A DNA stretch of 64,000 bases, taken from the NCBI GenBank assembly GCA_902784435.1, contig CACZUR010000003.1:54085-118084 (forward strand), given 5' to 3'. This stretch comes from an uncultured Bacteroidia bacterium (GTDB taxonomy: Bacteria; Bacteroidota; Bacteroidia; Bacteroidales; UBA932). The translations under genes and the position numbers were made by a program. Under the pieces are notes generated by a model. That model searched no databases and was not told the DNA's origin. It saw nothing but the letters and a program-made list of their open reading frames with translations. This document shows, in pieces, positions 36,410 to 44,903 of this stretch (position 1 is the stretch's first letter; every line of letters starts with the position of its first letter).

Positions 36410-37261
36410 TTAGGCCAGCAGATTGGTGAGGGCCGCGAAGTCCTCCACGGAGAGCTGCTCCGGGCGCTGGGAAAAGACGGGTTGGGCCAGGAAGGCCGAC
36501 AGGGCGTCCTCCGACCAGCCCTCGCGTTCCGCTTTGGCGCGGGCGAGCGGCTTCAGGGGGTTCCGCATCATCTTGCGGCGCTGGCCGAAGGCGGTTTTTA
36601 CCACGGCCTTGAACAGGGATTCGTCGCAGCCCAGGGACGTGCGGCCGTTCCGGCGCAGCCGGATGACGGCGCTCTCCACCTTGGGCGGCGGGGCGAAGCA
36701 GCCGGAACCCACGGTGAACAGATACTCGATGTCGTACCAGGCCTGCAGCAGCACGGACAGGATGCCGTAGGTCTTGGAGCCCGGCGGACAGGCGATGCGC
36801 TCGGCCACCTCCTTCTGCACCATGCCCACCACTTCGGGGATGCTGTCCTTGTAGTCCAGCACCTTGAAGAAAATCTGGGACGATATGTTGTAAGGGAAAT
36901 TGCCGATGATGCCGAACTGCCCGGGGAACAGTTTCTCCAGCCGGAGCCGCAGGAAGTCCCCTTCCATGAGCCGGCCCTGCATGCCCTGGAAGTGCGTGAG
37001 GAGGTATTCCACGCTTTCGGTGTCAATCTCGATGAGCCGGAGGTCGATGTCTTCCCGCTCCAGCAGGTACTGGGTAAGGACCCCCATTCCCGGCCCCACT
37101 TCCAGGACGGGGAAGGGATGCCCGGTCGGGGCCGGGAATGACAAGGCGCCGTCATTCCCGGCCTGACCGGGAATCTTCAGGGCGTCCACAATGGCGCGGG
37201 CCACCTTCTGGTCCGTGAGAAAATGCTGCCCGAGGGCCTTTTTTGCGCGTACTTCCGTCAT
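36410..37261 (-). CDS. rsmA: 16S rRNA dimethyladenosine transferase with inserted peptide
   Basis: 283 residues. KsgA/RsmA dimethylates two adenosines near the 3' end of 16S rRNA. N-terminal VRAKKALGQHFLTD, SAM motif VLEVGPGMGVLTQYLL, and catalytic IIGNFPYNISSQI are intact. Between AL28 and VLEVG about 20 extra residues (KIPGQAGNDGALSFPAPTGH) replace the short normal linker; they are encoded by a compound palindromic element and keep the frame. The promoter box sits 5 nt before the ATG. Runs leftwards, converging on the GH31 gene. Confidence 0.96.
   Translation of the reverse strand: MTEVRAKKALGQHFLTDQKVARAIVDALKIPGQAGNDGALSFPAPTGHPFPVLEVGPGMGVLTQYLLEREDIDLRLIEIDTESVEYLLTHFQGMQGRLMEGDFLRLRLEKLFPGQFGIIGNFPYNISSQIFFKVLDYKDSIPEVVGMVQKEVAERIACPPGSKTYGILSVLLQAWYDIEYLFTVGSGCFAPPPKVESAVIRLRRNGRTSLGCDESLFKAVVKTAFGQRRKMMRNPLKPLARAKAEREGWSEDALSAFLAQPVFSQRPEQLSVEDFAALTNLLA
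37117..37175. repeat. Compound palindromic insert inside rsmA
   Basis: Two GTCAT...ATC elements in opposite orientation: 37117-37142 (GAT-GCCCGG...CCGGGA-ATGAC) and 37151-37175 (GTCAT-TCCCGG-CCTGA-CCGGGA-ATC). Length keeps rsmA in frame. Confidence 0.75.
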
Positions 37262-37266
37262 GCTTG

Positions 37267-37274
37267 CAAAGATA
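37267..37274 (-). promoter_or_regulatory. -7 box for rsmA, 5 nt before ATG
   Basis: Minus strand TATCTTTG then CAAGC then ATG; leaderless transcript expected. Confidence 0.65.
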
Positions 37275-37286
37275 CACTATTTTCCA

Positions 37287-37294
37287 TACCTTTG
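37287..37294 (+). promoter_or_regulatory. -7 box for the toxin-antitoxin pair
   Basis: TACCTTTG, 28 nt before the DUF3990 start; divergent from the rsmA promoter only 12 bp away. Confidence 0.55.
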
Positions 37295-37322
37295 CAAAGT
37301 AACGCTATAACGTCACTCTTGT

Positions 37323-38003
37323 ATGGAAACAATACTTTTTCACGGGTCCGACAAGGTAATTGATTGGCCCACCAAACGGGGCGGGAAGGTGCACAACGAC
37401 TTTGGCCAGGGTTTTTACTGCACCCCGGATTTGGAACTGGCGCGGGAATGGGCCTGCACGGAGTACCCGTCGGCCTTCGCCAATCACTATTGTTTCGAGC
37501 CCGCATTCGACCTGAAAGTCTGTGACCTCTCCGGACCGGATTATCATGTGCTCAACTGGTTGGCAATCCTGTTGGAAAACAGGGTTTTCGAGACACGTCA
37601 TCCTGTTCCGCAGGCCCTCAAAGCATATATCATACAAACGTTTCTTCCGGACTTGTCGGGCTTCGACATCATAAGGGGTTACCGGGCCGATGACTCCTAT
37701 TTCGACTATGCCAGATTCTTCCTGGACGGAGGGATGAACCTGGACCAGCTGCGCGATGCCATGCGCCTGGGTAAACTTGGAGAGCAGATATTCCTGCAGA
37801 GCGAAAGAGCGTTTGAGGCCCTGGTATTCCTTTCGGCAGAGCCTGTAGACCGGTCTGTGTACCTTCCCAGGCGGCAGGTACGGGAAACCCGTGCCCGTGA
37901 CGAATTTCATAAGATCAAGTACGGCCCCAAAGTTTTCGAGGGCATTTTTGCCCTGGATCTTTACAGGCAACAAATCAAGAACGACGATGCACGCTTACGA
38001 TAA
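37323..38003 (+). CDS. DUF3990 protein, probable ADP-ribosyltransferase-type toxin
   Basis: 226 residues, cytoplasmic. DUF3990 belongs to the ADP-ribosyltransferase fold; visible signature elements are ILFHGSDKVI near the N-terminus (first NAD-binding strand with His), DFGQGFYCTPDLELAREWA (the Tyr/Thr strand-helix) and FDIIRGYRADDSYF then LGEQIFLQS with the late acidic/Gln motif. The 3' end overlaps the next gene, an HTH protein, by 17 bases. Such pairs behave as toxin-antitoxin modules; target unknown. Confidence 0.75.
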   Translation: METILFHGSDKVIDWPTKRGGKVHNDFGQGFYCTPDLELAREWACTEYPSAFANHYCFEPAFDLKVCDLSGPDYHVLNWLAILLENRVFETRHPVPQALKAYIIQTFLPDLSGFDIIRGYRADDSYFDYARFFLDGGMNLDQLRDAMRLGKLGEQIFLQSERAFEALVFLSAEPVDRSVYLPRRQVRETRARDEFHKIKYGPKVFEGIFALDLYRQQIKNDDARLR

Positions 38004-38625
38004 AGATATGATGCTGTCGGCACGGGACAACTTTGCCGTGATGATAGACTATGCCGTCACCTGGTGCGGCAAGGACCTCAGGGAGTTTTATAACCGCTTT
38101 CTGGGCAGTTTGATAGACATTGCCTTCGGCATCGGCCATCCCAAATTCACACTGGGGATGAGCGGTATCGAACTGGCCGGCCGGGTGTACGAAAACACCG
38201 GCGGAGAACTGCCGCTGGACGGCAGTTACCGCTTCCCTTATGCCGATTCCAGCTACTATTGGACCGGCTGGGCGCTTTGCCAATACCAGTGGTACAAAGG
38301 CGTTCCCTTCGCGTCCATCGACCGCAACGGCCTTCCTGTCGAAAAGATTCACGAACTCTTCCATCCCCTGCACGAGGCCGATATCACCAAAGTCTTCGAT
38401 GTCTTCGATACCTGTTACCGGCCCCGGGCGCGCTCTCTGAAAGAGTGCCGGAAAGCCATCGGCCTCACCCAGGCGGCACTGGCCGGACGCAGCGACGTGT
38501 CGCTCCGGATGATCCGCGCCTACGAACAGGGAACCCAGGACCTCTCCCGGGCAGAAGCCTCCACCCTCCTGCGCCTTTCCCGGGCCCTCTGCGTGCCTCC
38601 GGAGCGCTTGGTGGAGGGGTTGTAA
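37987..38625 (+). CDS. HTH antitoxin-like partner of the DUF3990 protein
   Basis: 212 residues from the ATG at 37987 inside the end of the toxin gene (the longer frame upstream is rejected). N-terminal about 140 residues form a domain seen in DUF3990 neighbours: FYNRFLGSLIDIAFGIGHPKFTLGMSGIELA and YWTGWALCQYQWYKG, LHEADITKVFDVFD. C-terminal 60 residues are a Cro/XRE helix-turn-helix (LKECRKAIGLTQAALAGRSDVSLRMIRAYEQG). Probably binds the toxin and represses its own promoter. Confidence 0.75.
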   Translation: MHAYDKDMMLSARDNFAVMIDYAVTWCGKDLREFYNRFLGSLIDIAFGIGHPKFTLGMSGIELAGRVYENTGGELPLDGSYRFPYADSSYYWTGWALCQYQWYKGVPFASIDRNGLPVEKIHELFHPLHEADITKVFDVFDTCYRPRARSLKECRKAIGLTQAALAGRSDVSLRMIRAYEQGTQDLSRAEASTLLRLSRALCVPPERLVEGL

Positions 38626-38835
38626 GCTTTGATTTTCCGTCCTTTATTCGTATTTTCGTGGAAGATAGGGAGCTTGCCACTGTTTATCAGTAAGGTTAGT
38701 TGTATATTGACTTGTAGCTTTAATTGGATGGTACTCATAATGTTACGAAAAAATGTTTCGGTAAACCTACAGATTTTTAATTATTTGCGGCTCTATTGGC
38801 AATTATTTCACTCATATTTAAACAGCTTCTAGTCT
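38626..38835. other. AT-rich spacer without a recognised gene
   Basis: Base composition drops sharply after the HTH gene. A partial -7-like TATTTTCG at 38651 and a small CGAAA...TTTCG hairpin near 38744 are all I can see; the short open frames here have no recognisable content. Confidence 0.4.
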
Positions 38836-39439
38836 ATGCATAGTTTAAAACAAGGAATAAGCTTTTCATTAACAGAACGTTGCCGGGGAATTGGCTTTGT
38901 AAAAAAAAAGCAATTGGTATATTAGGAACTCATGTAATGTGGGTTATAAGGATTTACTATCTTTTAGTTTTTATAATTACAAATCTTCTCTTGGGCTCAG
39001 TTGCTTTTCAGGAATATGTAATTCGCAAGTTGATGAGCTTTACAAAACAATGACAGGAAATCGGACTAATGCCCCAATTCCTTTAATTTGTATTAATTTG
39101 GGGTATATTGAACCATACGGACGTTTTAAAGATTGGCTTGTTCAAGAAAACAATAATTATAAAATAATAGAAGACAATATTTTCAGAGAGATACAGGAAT
39201 ACACTACGCCATTTTATAAAGAGTATAGCGACGTTGAGCGTTTACTATTATCTTTTGAAAAAATGGAGTTGAACATTGACAAGGAGCAACAGTTTTTCAT
39301 GCTGCCATTGTTATATTTAATTACTGGACAAAAACAACGGGGGATAGCTTTCATGAATAATCTATTGTCATCAAGATTTGTGCTTGATGATTATAAGAAG
39401 AATTACATGTCAAATTACTTCTCTTATGGCGAAAAATAG
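38836..39439 (+). pseudogene. Frameshifted DUF4304-like gene in an AT-rich patch
   Basis: ATG at 38836 opens MHSLKQGISFSLTERCRGIGFVKKK and then hits a stop at 38923. A shift within the A9 run at 38901-38909 joins it to the next frame, which continues KSNWYIRNSCNVGYKDLLSFSF... to the stop at 39439, about 200 residues in all. The joined product has the helix-GF-KKK-strand opening, then a CINLGYIEPYG strand, which resembles DUF4304 proteins (often immunity-like). Low GC and codon use unlike neighbours point to horizontal origin. Either broken, a sequencing indel, or slippage-controlled. Confidence 0.5.
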
Positions 39440-39827
39440 ATATCAGTTATTCTTTGCCTTTTCTCTTCCCGAGCTCCTTGTTGTTCTCGTGATTATAGGC
39501 ATCCTCGTGCTTGTGGCCCTTCCGAACCTTATGCCCTTGATTTCAAGGGCTAAGGCTACGGAGGCGCAACAGCAGCTTACCTTTCTGCATTCACTAGAGC
39601 AGAGCTACTTCTATACTTATTCCCGGTACTCTGGCTTTGGACAGGAGGATGGGAATCTGGCTCTGAGGCCGCAGGGGTTCTGCGTCCGAGAATCGTCTCT
39701 GGAAGCGGGACGAGACCAACATCGCGACAAATCATCAAAAATAAAAAAGTATTATTATGAAACGGATTATTGTTATTTGCATCGCAACCCTGTCGTGTCT
39801 GTCAATGTCGGCGCAACAAAAAGGTGA
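39426..39827 (+). pseudogene. Prepilin-like N-terminus with degenerate tail
   Basis: From the ATG at 39426: MAKNRYQLFFAFSLPELL then VVLVIIGILVLVALPNLMPLISRAKATEAQQQLTFLHSLEQSYFYTYSRYSG. This is a class III prepilin leader and type IV/type II pseudopilin helix with the F-(S/T)-L-x-E site. After about residue 75 the protein loses pilin character and runs 71 bases into the next gene in another frame. No other pilus or secretion genes are nearby. Most likely a truncated or recombined remnant. Confidence 0.5.
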
Positions 39828-40389
39828 TATGTATATTGCCGCTTCTGCGAGTGCTTCTTTTGGTGTTCAAGGAACGAAGACCTTTGATGGCGTTTCGACA
39901 GAGGGGATGCGTCGGCCTACGGCAACTTCTGCGAGTGCATCGGCCGAATTCGGCTTTTTTGTTGTCAATCACCTTCGGCTGGCATTGGGCATCGGGGTTC
40001 CTTACCTCTCTTCGCCGATAGGGGAGACATATCATAGAAATCGAACAGTCGCTTTCCTCGTAAATCCGAACGTCGCATATTATATCCGGTTGGCAGACGG
40101 TTTATATTATACGCCGGAAATTGGATTCGCTTATCAGGTAGGCGCATATAAAGAAGAGCTGTCGGCACAGACATCTTATAATGCCAACTATGGTAGTTGG
40201 CAGGTGTATCTCAACTATCTGGCGTTGGAATACAAGATTAACCGTAAATTCGCATTGGGCGTTGGGATCGGTGCTGTTTCCTATGGCGCCGCCCATGTCA
40301 AGGACAAGGCATCGGCGGCCTATGTCAAGAATGAGATGCTCAACGTTAACCTAAATACGGCTTCGGTACACGTCCGGTTTTATCTGTAA
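39757..40389 (+). CDS. Small outer-membrane beta-barrel protein
   Basis: 210 residues; signal peptide ending MSAQ, then alternating amphipathic strands (YIAASASASFGV, SASAEFGFFVVNHLRLALGIGVPYL, VAYYIRLADGLYYTPEIGFAYQVG, ALEYKINRKFALGVGIGAVSYG) and a C-terminal SVHVRFYL strand ending in a hydrophobic residue. Fits the eight-stranded OmpA/OmpW-like or PorT-like porin families. Lower GC than the flanking housekeeping genes. Its start lies inside the degenerate tail of the pilin fragment. No specific function. Confidence 0.7.
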   Translation: MKRIIVICIATLSCLSMSAQQKGDMYIAASASASFGVQGTKTFDGVSTEGMRRPTATSASASAEFGFFVVNHLRLALGIGVPYLSSPIGETYHRNRTVAFLVNPNVAYYIRLADGLYYTPEIGFAYQVGAYKEELSAQTSYNANYGSWQVYLNYLALEYKINRKFALGVGIGAVSYGAAHVKDKASAAYVKNEMLNVNLNTASVHVRFYL

Positions 40390-40492
40390 GGCCACGTTGA
40401 CGGAAAATGTGATCTGTGTGCGTTCTGGCTGTCAACGCGGCAATGAATAAAAATTGGGGCACCCACCCTCTTTTTTTGACCTGAAAAATGCC

Positions 40493-40500
40493 TATCTTTG
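40493..40500 (+). promoter_or_regulatory. -7 box for aspS
   Basis: TATCTTTG, 28 nt before the aspS ATG. Confidence 0.6.
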
Positions 40501-40528
40501 TAAACTGGAATATAACTTAAACAACTAT

Positions 40529-42307
40529 ATGTACAGAACACACACGTGCGGGGAACTCCGCATAGAGAACAAGGGACAGCAGGTGACGCTTTCCGGATGG
40601 GTGCAGAAGGCCCGCAAACTGGGCGGCATGACGTTTATCGACCTCAGGGACCGTTATGGCATTACCCAGCTGGTGGTGGAGGCCGATGCCCCCGCCGCCC
40701 TGGTGGAAACCGCTACTTCCCTGGGCCGTGAATTCGTGATCCAGGCCATCGGCGAGGTGGTGGAGCGCAGCGCCAAGAACCCCAAGATGCCTACCGGCGA
40801 CATCGAAATCAAACTTCAGGACATCCACATACTCAACAAGAGCGTGACCCCGCCCTTCACCATCGAGGAAGAGAGCGACGGCGGTGAGGACCTCCGCGCC
40901 AAATACCGTTACCTGGACCTGCGCCGCGGTCCGCTGCAGCGTGCCCTGGCGCTTCGGCACAAAGTGGCCCACGAAGTGCGCAACTACCTGGACGCCAAAG
41001 GCTTCATGGAAATTGAAACCCCGTACCTGATCAAGAGCACCCCGGAAGGGGCCCGCGACTTCGTGGTGCCTTCCCGCATGAATCCCGGCCAGTTCTACGC
41101 CCTTCCGCAGAGCCCCCAGACCTTCAAGCAGCTCCTGATGGTGGCCGGCTACGACCGCTACTTCCAGATTGTACGCTGCTTCCGCGACGAAGACCTCCGG
41201 GCCGACCGCCAGCCGGAATTCACCCAGATAGACTGCGAAATGTCCTTCGTGGAGCAGGAAGACGTCCTGAATATGTTCGAGGGCATGATGCGCACCATCT
41301 TCAAGAACGTCCTGAACGTAGACATCCCCAACCCCATGCCCCGCATGAGCTGGTACGACGCCATGGACCGCTACGGCTCCGATAAACCGGATGTCCGTTT
41401 CGGCATGACCATCCACGAGCTCACGGACGTGGCCAAGGGCAAGGGCTTCAGCGTGCTGGACGATGCTGCCTACATCGGCGCCATCTGCGTTCCCGGCGCG
41501 GCGGAGTACACCCGCAAGCAGATTGACGAGCTCACCGAATGGGTGAAACGCCCGCAGGTGGGCGCCAAGGGCCTCATCTACGTGAAAGTGAATGCCGACG
41601 GCAGCTTCAAGAGCTCCGTAGACAAGTTCTACGACGCTGCAGCGCTCGCCGCCTGGGCCGCCGCCGCAGAGGCCAGGCCCGGCGACCTGATGCTGGTGAT
41701 GAGCGGCCCCGCCAAGCGCAAGGTCCAGACCATGCTGGGCGTGCTGCGCCTGGAAATGGGCGGCCGCCTGGGCCTCCGGAACCCGCGCGAGTTCGCACCC
41801 CTTTGGATCGTGGACTTCCCGCTCCTGGAATGGGACGACGAAACCCAGCGCTTCTACGCCATGCACCATCCCTTCACCGCTCCCAAGCCGGAGCATGAGA
41901 AGTGGTTCTACTCCGATGCCAAGGAAGACCTGGAGCGCGTATGCGCCAACGCCTACGACTTCGTGCTCAACGGCAACGAACTGGGCGGCGGCAGCATCCG
42001 TATCCACAATGCCGATATGCAGAAACGCATGTTCGAGGTCCTGGGCATCGGCCCGGAAGAGGCCGAATACAAGTTCGGCTTCATCATCAACGCCTTCAAG
42101 TTCGGCGCTCCGCCGCACGGGGGCCTGGCCTTCGGCTTCGACCGCGTGTGCGCCCTCATGGGCGGCCAGGACACCATCCGCGACTACATCGCCTTCCCCA
42201 AGAACAACCAGGGCCGCGACGTCATGATCGACAGCCCGTCGGCCATCGACCAGTCGCAGCTGGACGAACTCCAGATAGACCTGCGTGTTTCGGAAAGCGC
42301 TCAGTAA
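40529..42307 (+). CDS. aspS: Aspartate--tRNA ligase
   Basis: 592 residues, normal for the bacterial type. N-terminal OB-fold anticodon domain ([29 protein letters not shown]), class II core with [42 protein letters not shown] (motif 2), a GAD insertion (about 280-420), and motif 3 [17 protein letters not shown]. Start at 40529 chosen because the upstream extension crosses the promoter. The murB leader element follows directly. Confidence 0.98.
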   Translation: MYRTHTCGELRIENKGQQVTLSGWVQKARKLGGMTFIDLRDRYGITQLVVEADAPAALVETATSLGREFVIQAIGEVVERSAKNPKMPTGDIEIKLQDIHILNKSVTPPFTIEEESDGGEDLRAKYRYLDLRRGPLQRALALRHKVAHEVRNYLDAKGFMEIETPYLIKSTPEGARDFVVPSRMNPGQFYALPQSPQTFKQLLMVAGYDRYFQIVRCFRDEDLRADRQPEFTQIDCEMSFVEQEDVLNMFEGMMRTIFKNVLNVDIPNPMPRMSWYDAMDRYGSDKPDVRFGMTIHELTDVAKGKGFSVLDDAAYIGAICVPGAAEYTRKQIDELTEWVKRPQVGAKGLIYVKVNADGSFKSSVDKFYDAAALAAWAAAAEARPGDLMLVMSGPAKRKVQTMLGVLRLEMGGRLGLRNPREFAPLWIVDFPLLEWDDETQRFYAMHHPFTAPKPEHEKWFYSDAKEDLERVCANAYDFVLNGNELGGGSIRIHNADMQKRMFEVLGIGPEEAEYKFGFIINAFKFGAPPHGGLAFGFDRVCALMGGQDTIRDYIAFPKNNQGRDVMIDSPSAIDQSQLDELQIDLRVSESAQ

Positions 42308-42320
42308 CAGTTGCTTATGA

Positions 42321-42352
42321 GTTTTGCTCCCGGCGTTTTTGCTGGGAGCAAA
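42321..42352. repeat. Hairpin element E3 upstream of murB
   Basis: Arms TTTTGCTCCC / GGGAGCAAAA with a GC-rich loop; ends 30 nt before the murB start. Trailing sequence ACAG-TATCAACG resembles that after element E4 before dapF. Confidence 0.65.
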
Positions 42353-42382
42353 ATGTATAACCGCCACAGTATCAACGGGTTA

Positions 42383-43486
42383 ATGAAAACGGTAAAAGAC
42401 TACGACCTTTCCGGCCGCAACACCTTCCGCATGAAGGTGAAGTGCGCGCTGTATGTGGAGATAGAGGCCGAGGCCGAGCTCCCGGCCCTGGACTGGGCCT
42501 CCCTGCCCCAGCCCGTGATGGTCATGGGCGGCGGCTCCAACCTGCTCTTTACCAGGGACTTTCCCGGGACGGTGCTCCATGTGGGGATTGCCGGTCAAGC
42601 CGGCAATGACGGCCCCTGCCCGGCCCCTGCCTCGTCCTGCCCGGCCCCGACCGGGCATCTTCTGGTTACCTGCGGCGCCGGAACGGTCTTCGACGATTTC
42701 TGCGCTTGGGCTGCGGCGGAAGGCCTCTGGGGGCCGGAGAACCTGTCGCTCATTCCGGGGGAATGCGGGGCCAGCGCCGTGCAGAACATCGGCGCGTATG
42801 GCGTGGAAGCCAAGGACATCCTGGCCGATATCCGCGCCTGGGACTGCCAGGAGCGCCGTTTCGTGCATATTGACCCGGCCGATTGCCGGTACGGCTACCG
42901 CACCTCCCGTTTCAAGACAGAGTGGAAGGGCCGGTACATCATCACGGCTGTCACCTACCTCCTGAGCCGCGAGCCGCAGCCCAAATTGGACTACGGCGGC
43001 ATCCGGAAGGCACTGGAGATTGCCGGTCAGGCCGGCAATGACGGCGCTTCGTCATGCCCGGCTCCGACCGGGCATCTTACCCCGCAGCTCATCCGGGACA
43101 CGATCATCGGCATCCGCAATGCCAAACTGCCGGACCCGGCGGTCGTGGGCAGTGCGGGCAGCTTCTTCTGCAACCCGGTCATCAGCCGGGAACACTTTGC
43201 CCGTATCCAGGAAATTGCCCGGCAGGACAACGGCCCGGACTACCAGGTGCCGCACTATGACACCCCGGACGGGGTCAAGGTCCCGGCGGCCTGGATGATC
43301 GAACAGTGCGGGTTCAAAGGCGCTACCAACGGCGGGGCACAAGTATATCAGAACCAGCCGCTGGTGATTGTGAATGCCAGCGGGAATGCCACGCCGGAAG
43401 AGATCATCGGCCTGGAGCAGCGGGTCATCGCGGCCATTGCGGCTAAATACGGCATCACCCTCCACCCGGAGGTGGAGCATGTATAG
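42383..43486 (+). CDS. murB: UDP-N-acetylenolpyruvoylglucosamine reductase with two inserted peptides
   Basis: 367 residues from MKTVKDYDLSGRNTFRM (42383); the upstream frame runs through hairpin E3 and is rejected. Reduces the enolpyruvyl product of MurA to UDP-MurNAc with FAD and NADPH. FAD segments MGGGSNLLF, LSLIPGECGASAVQNIGAYG and YRTSRFK, and the late GSAGSFFCNPVIS Ser loop are intact. Two peptides encoded by palindromic repeats, AGQAGNDG...CPAPTGHL at about 69-92 and again at about 213-231, have no counterpart in typical MurB. Both keep the frame. Confidence 0.96.
   Translation: MKTVKDYDLSGRNTFRMKVKCALYVEIEAEAELPALDWASLPQPVMVMGGGSNLLFTRDFPGTVLHVGIAGQAGNDGPCPAPASSCPAPTGHLLVTCGAGTVFDDFCAWAAAEGLWGPENLSLIPGECGASAVQNIGAYGVEAKDILADIRAWDCQERRFVHIDPADCRYGYRTSRFKTEWKGRYIITAVTYLLSREPQPKLDYGGIRKALEIAGQAGNDGASSCPAPTGHLTPQLIRDTIIGIRNAKLPDPAVVGSAGSFFCNPVISREHFARIQEIARQDNGPDYQVPHYDTPDGVKVPAAWMIEQCGFKGATNGGAQVYQNQPLVIVNASGNATPEEIIGLEQRVIAAIAAKYGITLHPEVEHV
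42586..42660. repeat. Palindromic insert 1 inside murB
   Basis: 42586-42610 GAT-TGCCGG-TCAAG-CCGGCA-ATGAC, then a GCCCGGCCCC-type stretch ending CCGGGC-ATC at 42659. In frame. Confidence 0.75.
43018..43076. repeat. Palindromic insert 2 inside murB
   Basis: 43018-43042 GAT-TGCCGG-TCAGG-CCGGCA-ATGAC followed by 43051-43076 GTCAT-GCCCGG-CTCCGA-CCGGGC-ATC, the same pair order as in insert 1. In frame. Confidence 0.78.
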
Positions 43487-43495
43487 GTGCTGTCC

Positions 43496-44737
43496 CTACA
43501 GAAACTTCCGCTCACGGGCTTTGGTTAGCATCTCGGCGGTATTCTTCGCATCAAATTTGGCAATAAGGCGCTGGCGCCGCCACTTGATGGTCTGTTCCGT
43601 GAGGAAGAGACGTCTGGCGATGTCTTTGCTGGTCAGTCCTTCGGCCAGCATCGGGAGGATCTCCGCTTCTCCCCGGCTCAGGACGACGCGATCCTCCTCT
43701 TTCCGGACAGGCGGGGCGTCACGCATGTCCAGTTCGTTCATCGCTTCGCCGATGGCTTCATCGGCCGCTGCATTCTCTTTCTTGAGGCGGAGGGTCCTGC
43801 GGGCGATAATCAGGAGGGAAAGGGAAACGAAAGTCATGATCGCAAAGGCAAGCGCAAGCATCGTCCGCTGCCGTTTCTGCGTCTGGTAGGCCTGACTCAT
43901 GATGTCCAGGGTCGCAATTCGGTCGTAATACTCCTGATCCTGGTGCTTGGAGTAATACTCATCGGCTTCCTGCAGATACTGCAAGGCCTTGGTGACCTTG
44001 CCCTGCCGCAGATACAGGGCGCCAAGCCCCAGCTTCGGTGACGCTACCCAAAGGGAGTCCCCGGCTTCCCGGGCGAATTGGATGGCGTTATTGTAGGATT
44101 CGATGGCTTTTGCGTCATTCCCTTCCCCGGCCCAGATGTCGCCCAGATTGTGTTCCAGGATGGCGCTGCTGACGGTCCAGTTGTGTTTTCGGAAAAGGGC
44201 TCCCGCCTTGGCATAATAGGCCATGGCCTGCGGCAGGGAGTCAATTTCATAGTACAGGTTGCCGATATTGCCGTACAGGCTGGAGGCGGCATCGTCTATC
44301 TTTTCCTGCGGATATCCTTCCGGCGTGTCCGGTCCGGCCTCTCCGGCGGCCATCCGTTCCAGATAGCCCAGCGCCAAGCGATAGTAGCAGAGGGTGCTGT
44401 CGTACTGCTCCTTGTCGTAATACAACTGGCCGATGAACTTGGAAGCCAGATAAGGCTGATACAGGGAAACCAACTCGTTGCCCAGCTCATAAGCCCTTTT
44501 CGCCGCATACATGGCGCGGTTCGGGTTGATGCGCTCGTATCCGTACATTAACTGGGAAAAGGCCAGGCAGACACCGGCCTTGGTTTCAACAGGGGCGACG
44601 GACACCCGCTCAGGCGTCCATCCGGCCACGACGTTTTCCAGGGAATCCAGTTTCCGGTCGCGGTGGTCGTTGTACTGTGCACTGGAAATCCCGCCGCACA
44701 GCGCCAGCAGAGACAGTATGATGAAAAGCCGTTTCAT
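43496..44737 (-). CDS. TPR-containing membrane regulator with LuxR-type HTH
   Basis: 413 residues. Signal peptide (LFIILSLLALCGGISSAQ), TPR repeats in the periplasm (about 50-285), membrane helix at about 290-311 (LALAFAIMTFVSLSLLIIA), then a cytosolic LuxR helix-turn-helix (LSRGEAEILPMLAEGLTSKDIARRLFLTEQTIKWRRQRLI). Architecture parallels SusR-like and other Bacteroidetes inside-out regulators. Convergent with murB. The divergent neighbours are two exported proteins, its possible targets. The promoter box lies 7 nt before the ATG. Confidence 0.82.
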   Translation of the reverse strand: MKRLFIILSLLALCGGISSAQYNDHRDRKLDSLENVVAGWTPERVSVAPVETKAGVCLAFSQLMYGYERINPNRAMYAAKRAYELGNELVSLYQPYLASKFIGQLYYDKEQYDSTLCYYRLALGYLERMAAGEAGPDTPEGYPQEKIDDAASSLYGNIGNLYYEIDSLPQAMAYYAKAGALFRKHNWTVSSAILEHNLGDIWAGEGNDAKAIESYNNAIQFAREAGDSLWVASPKLGLGALYLRQGKVTKALQYLQEADEYYSKHQDQEYYDRIATLDIMSQAYQTQKRQRTMLALAFAIMTFVSLSLLIIARRTLRLKKENAAADEAIGEAMNELDMRDAPPVRKEEDRVVLSRGEAEILPMLAEGLTSKDIARRLFLTEQTIKWRRQRLIAKFDAKNTAEMLTKARERKFL

Positions 44738-44744
44738 GACAGGA

Positions 44745-44752
44745 CAAATTTA
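44745..44752 (-). promoter_or_regulatory. -7 box for the TPR-LuxR regulator, 7 nt before ATG
   Basis: Minus strand TAAATTTG followed by TCCTGTC and ATG; near-leaderless transcript expected. Confidence 0.5.
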
Positions 44753-44903
44753 GCAAAATGCTTTCATCTAAGCTATGTGACGCGTGAAAAACTGATGCGG
44801 GAGACTCAAATTTATACTTTTGTATAATTCTGAAGTGCCTGGGATTGCCGACCTTTGTACACGGAAACTAATCCCGGGCGAATGTTTAATCAACAACGAT
44901 ATT

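Noticed and set aside
42311-42382. Upstream extension of murB
   Set aside because: It reads through hairpin E3; the conserved N-terminus MKTVKDYDLSGRNTFRM starts at 42383.
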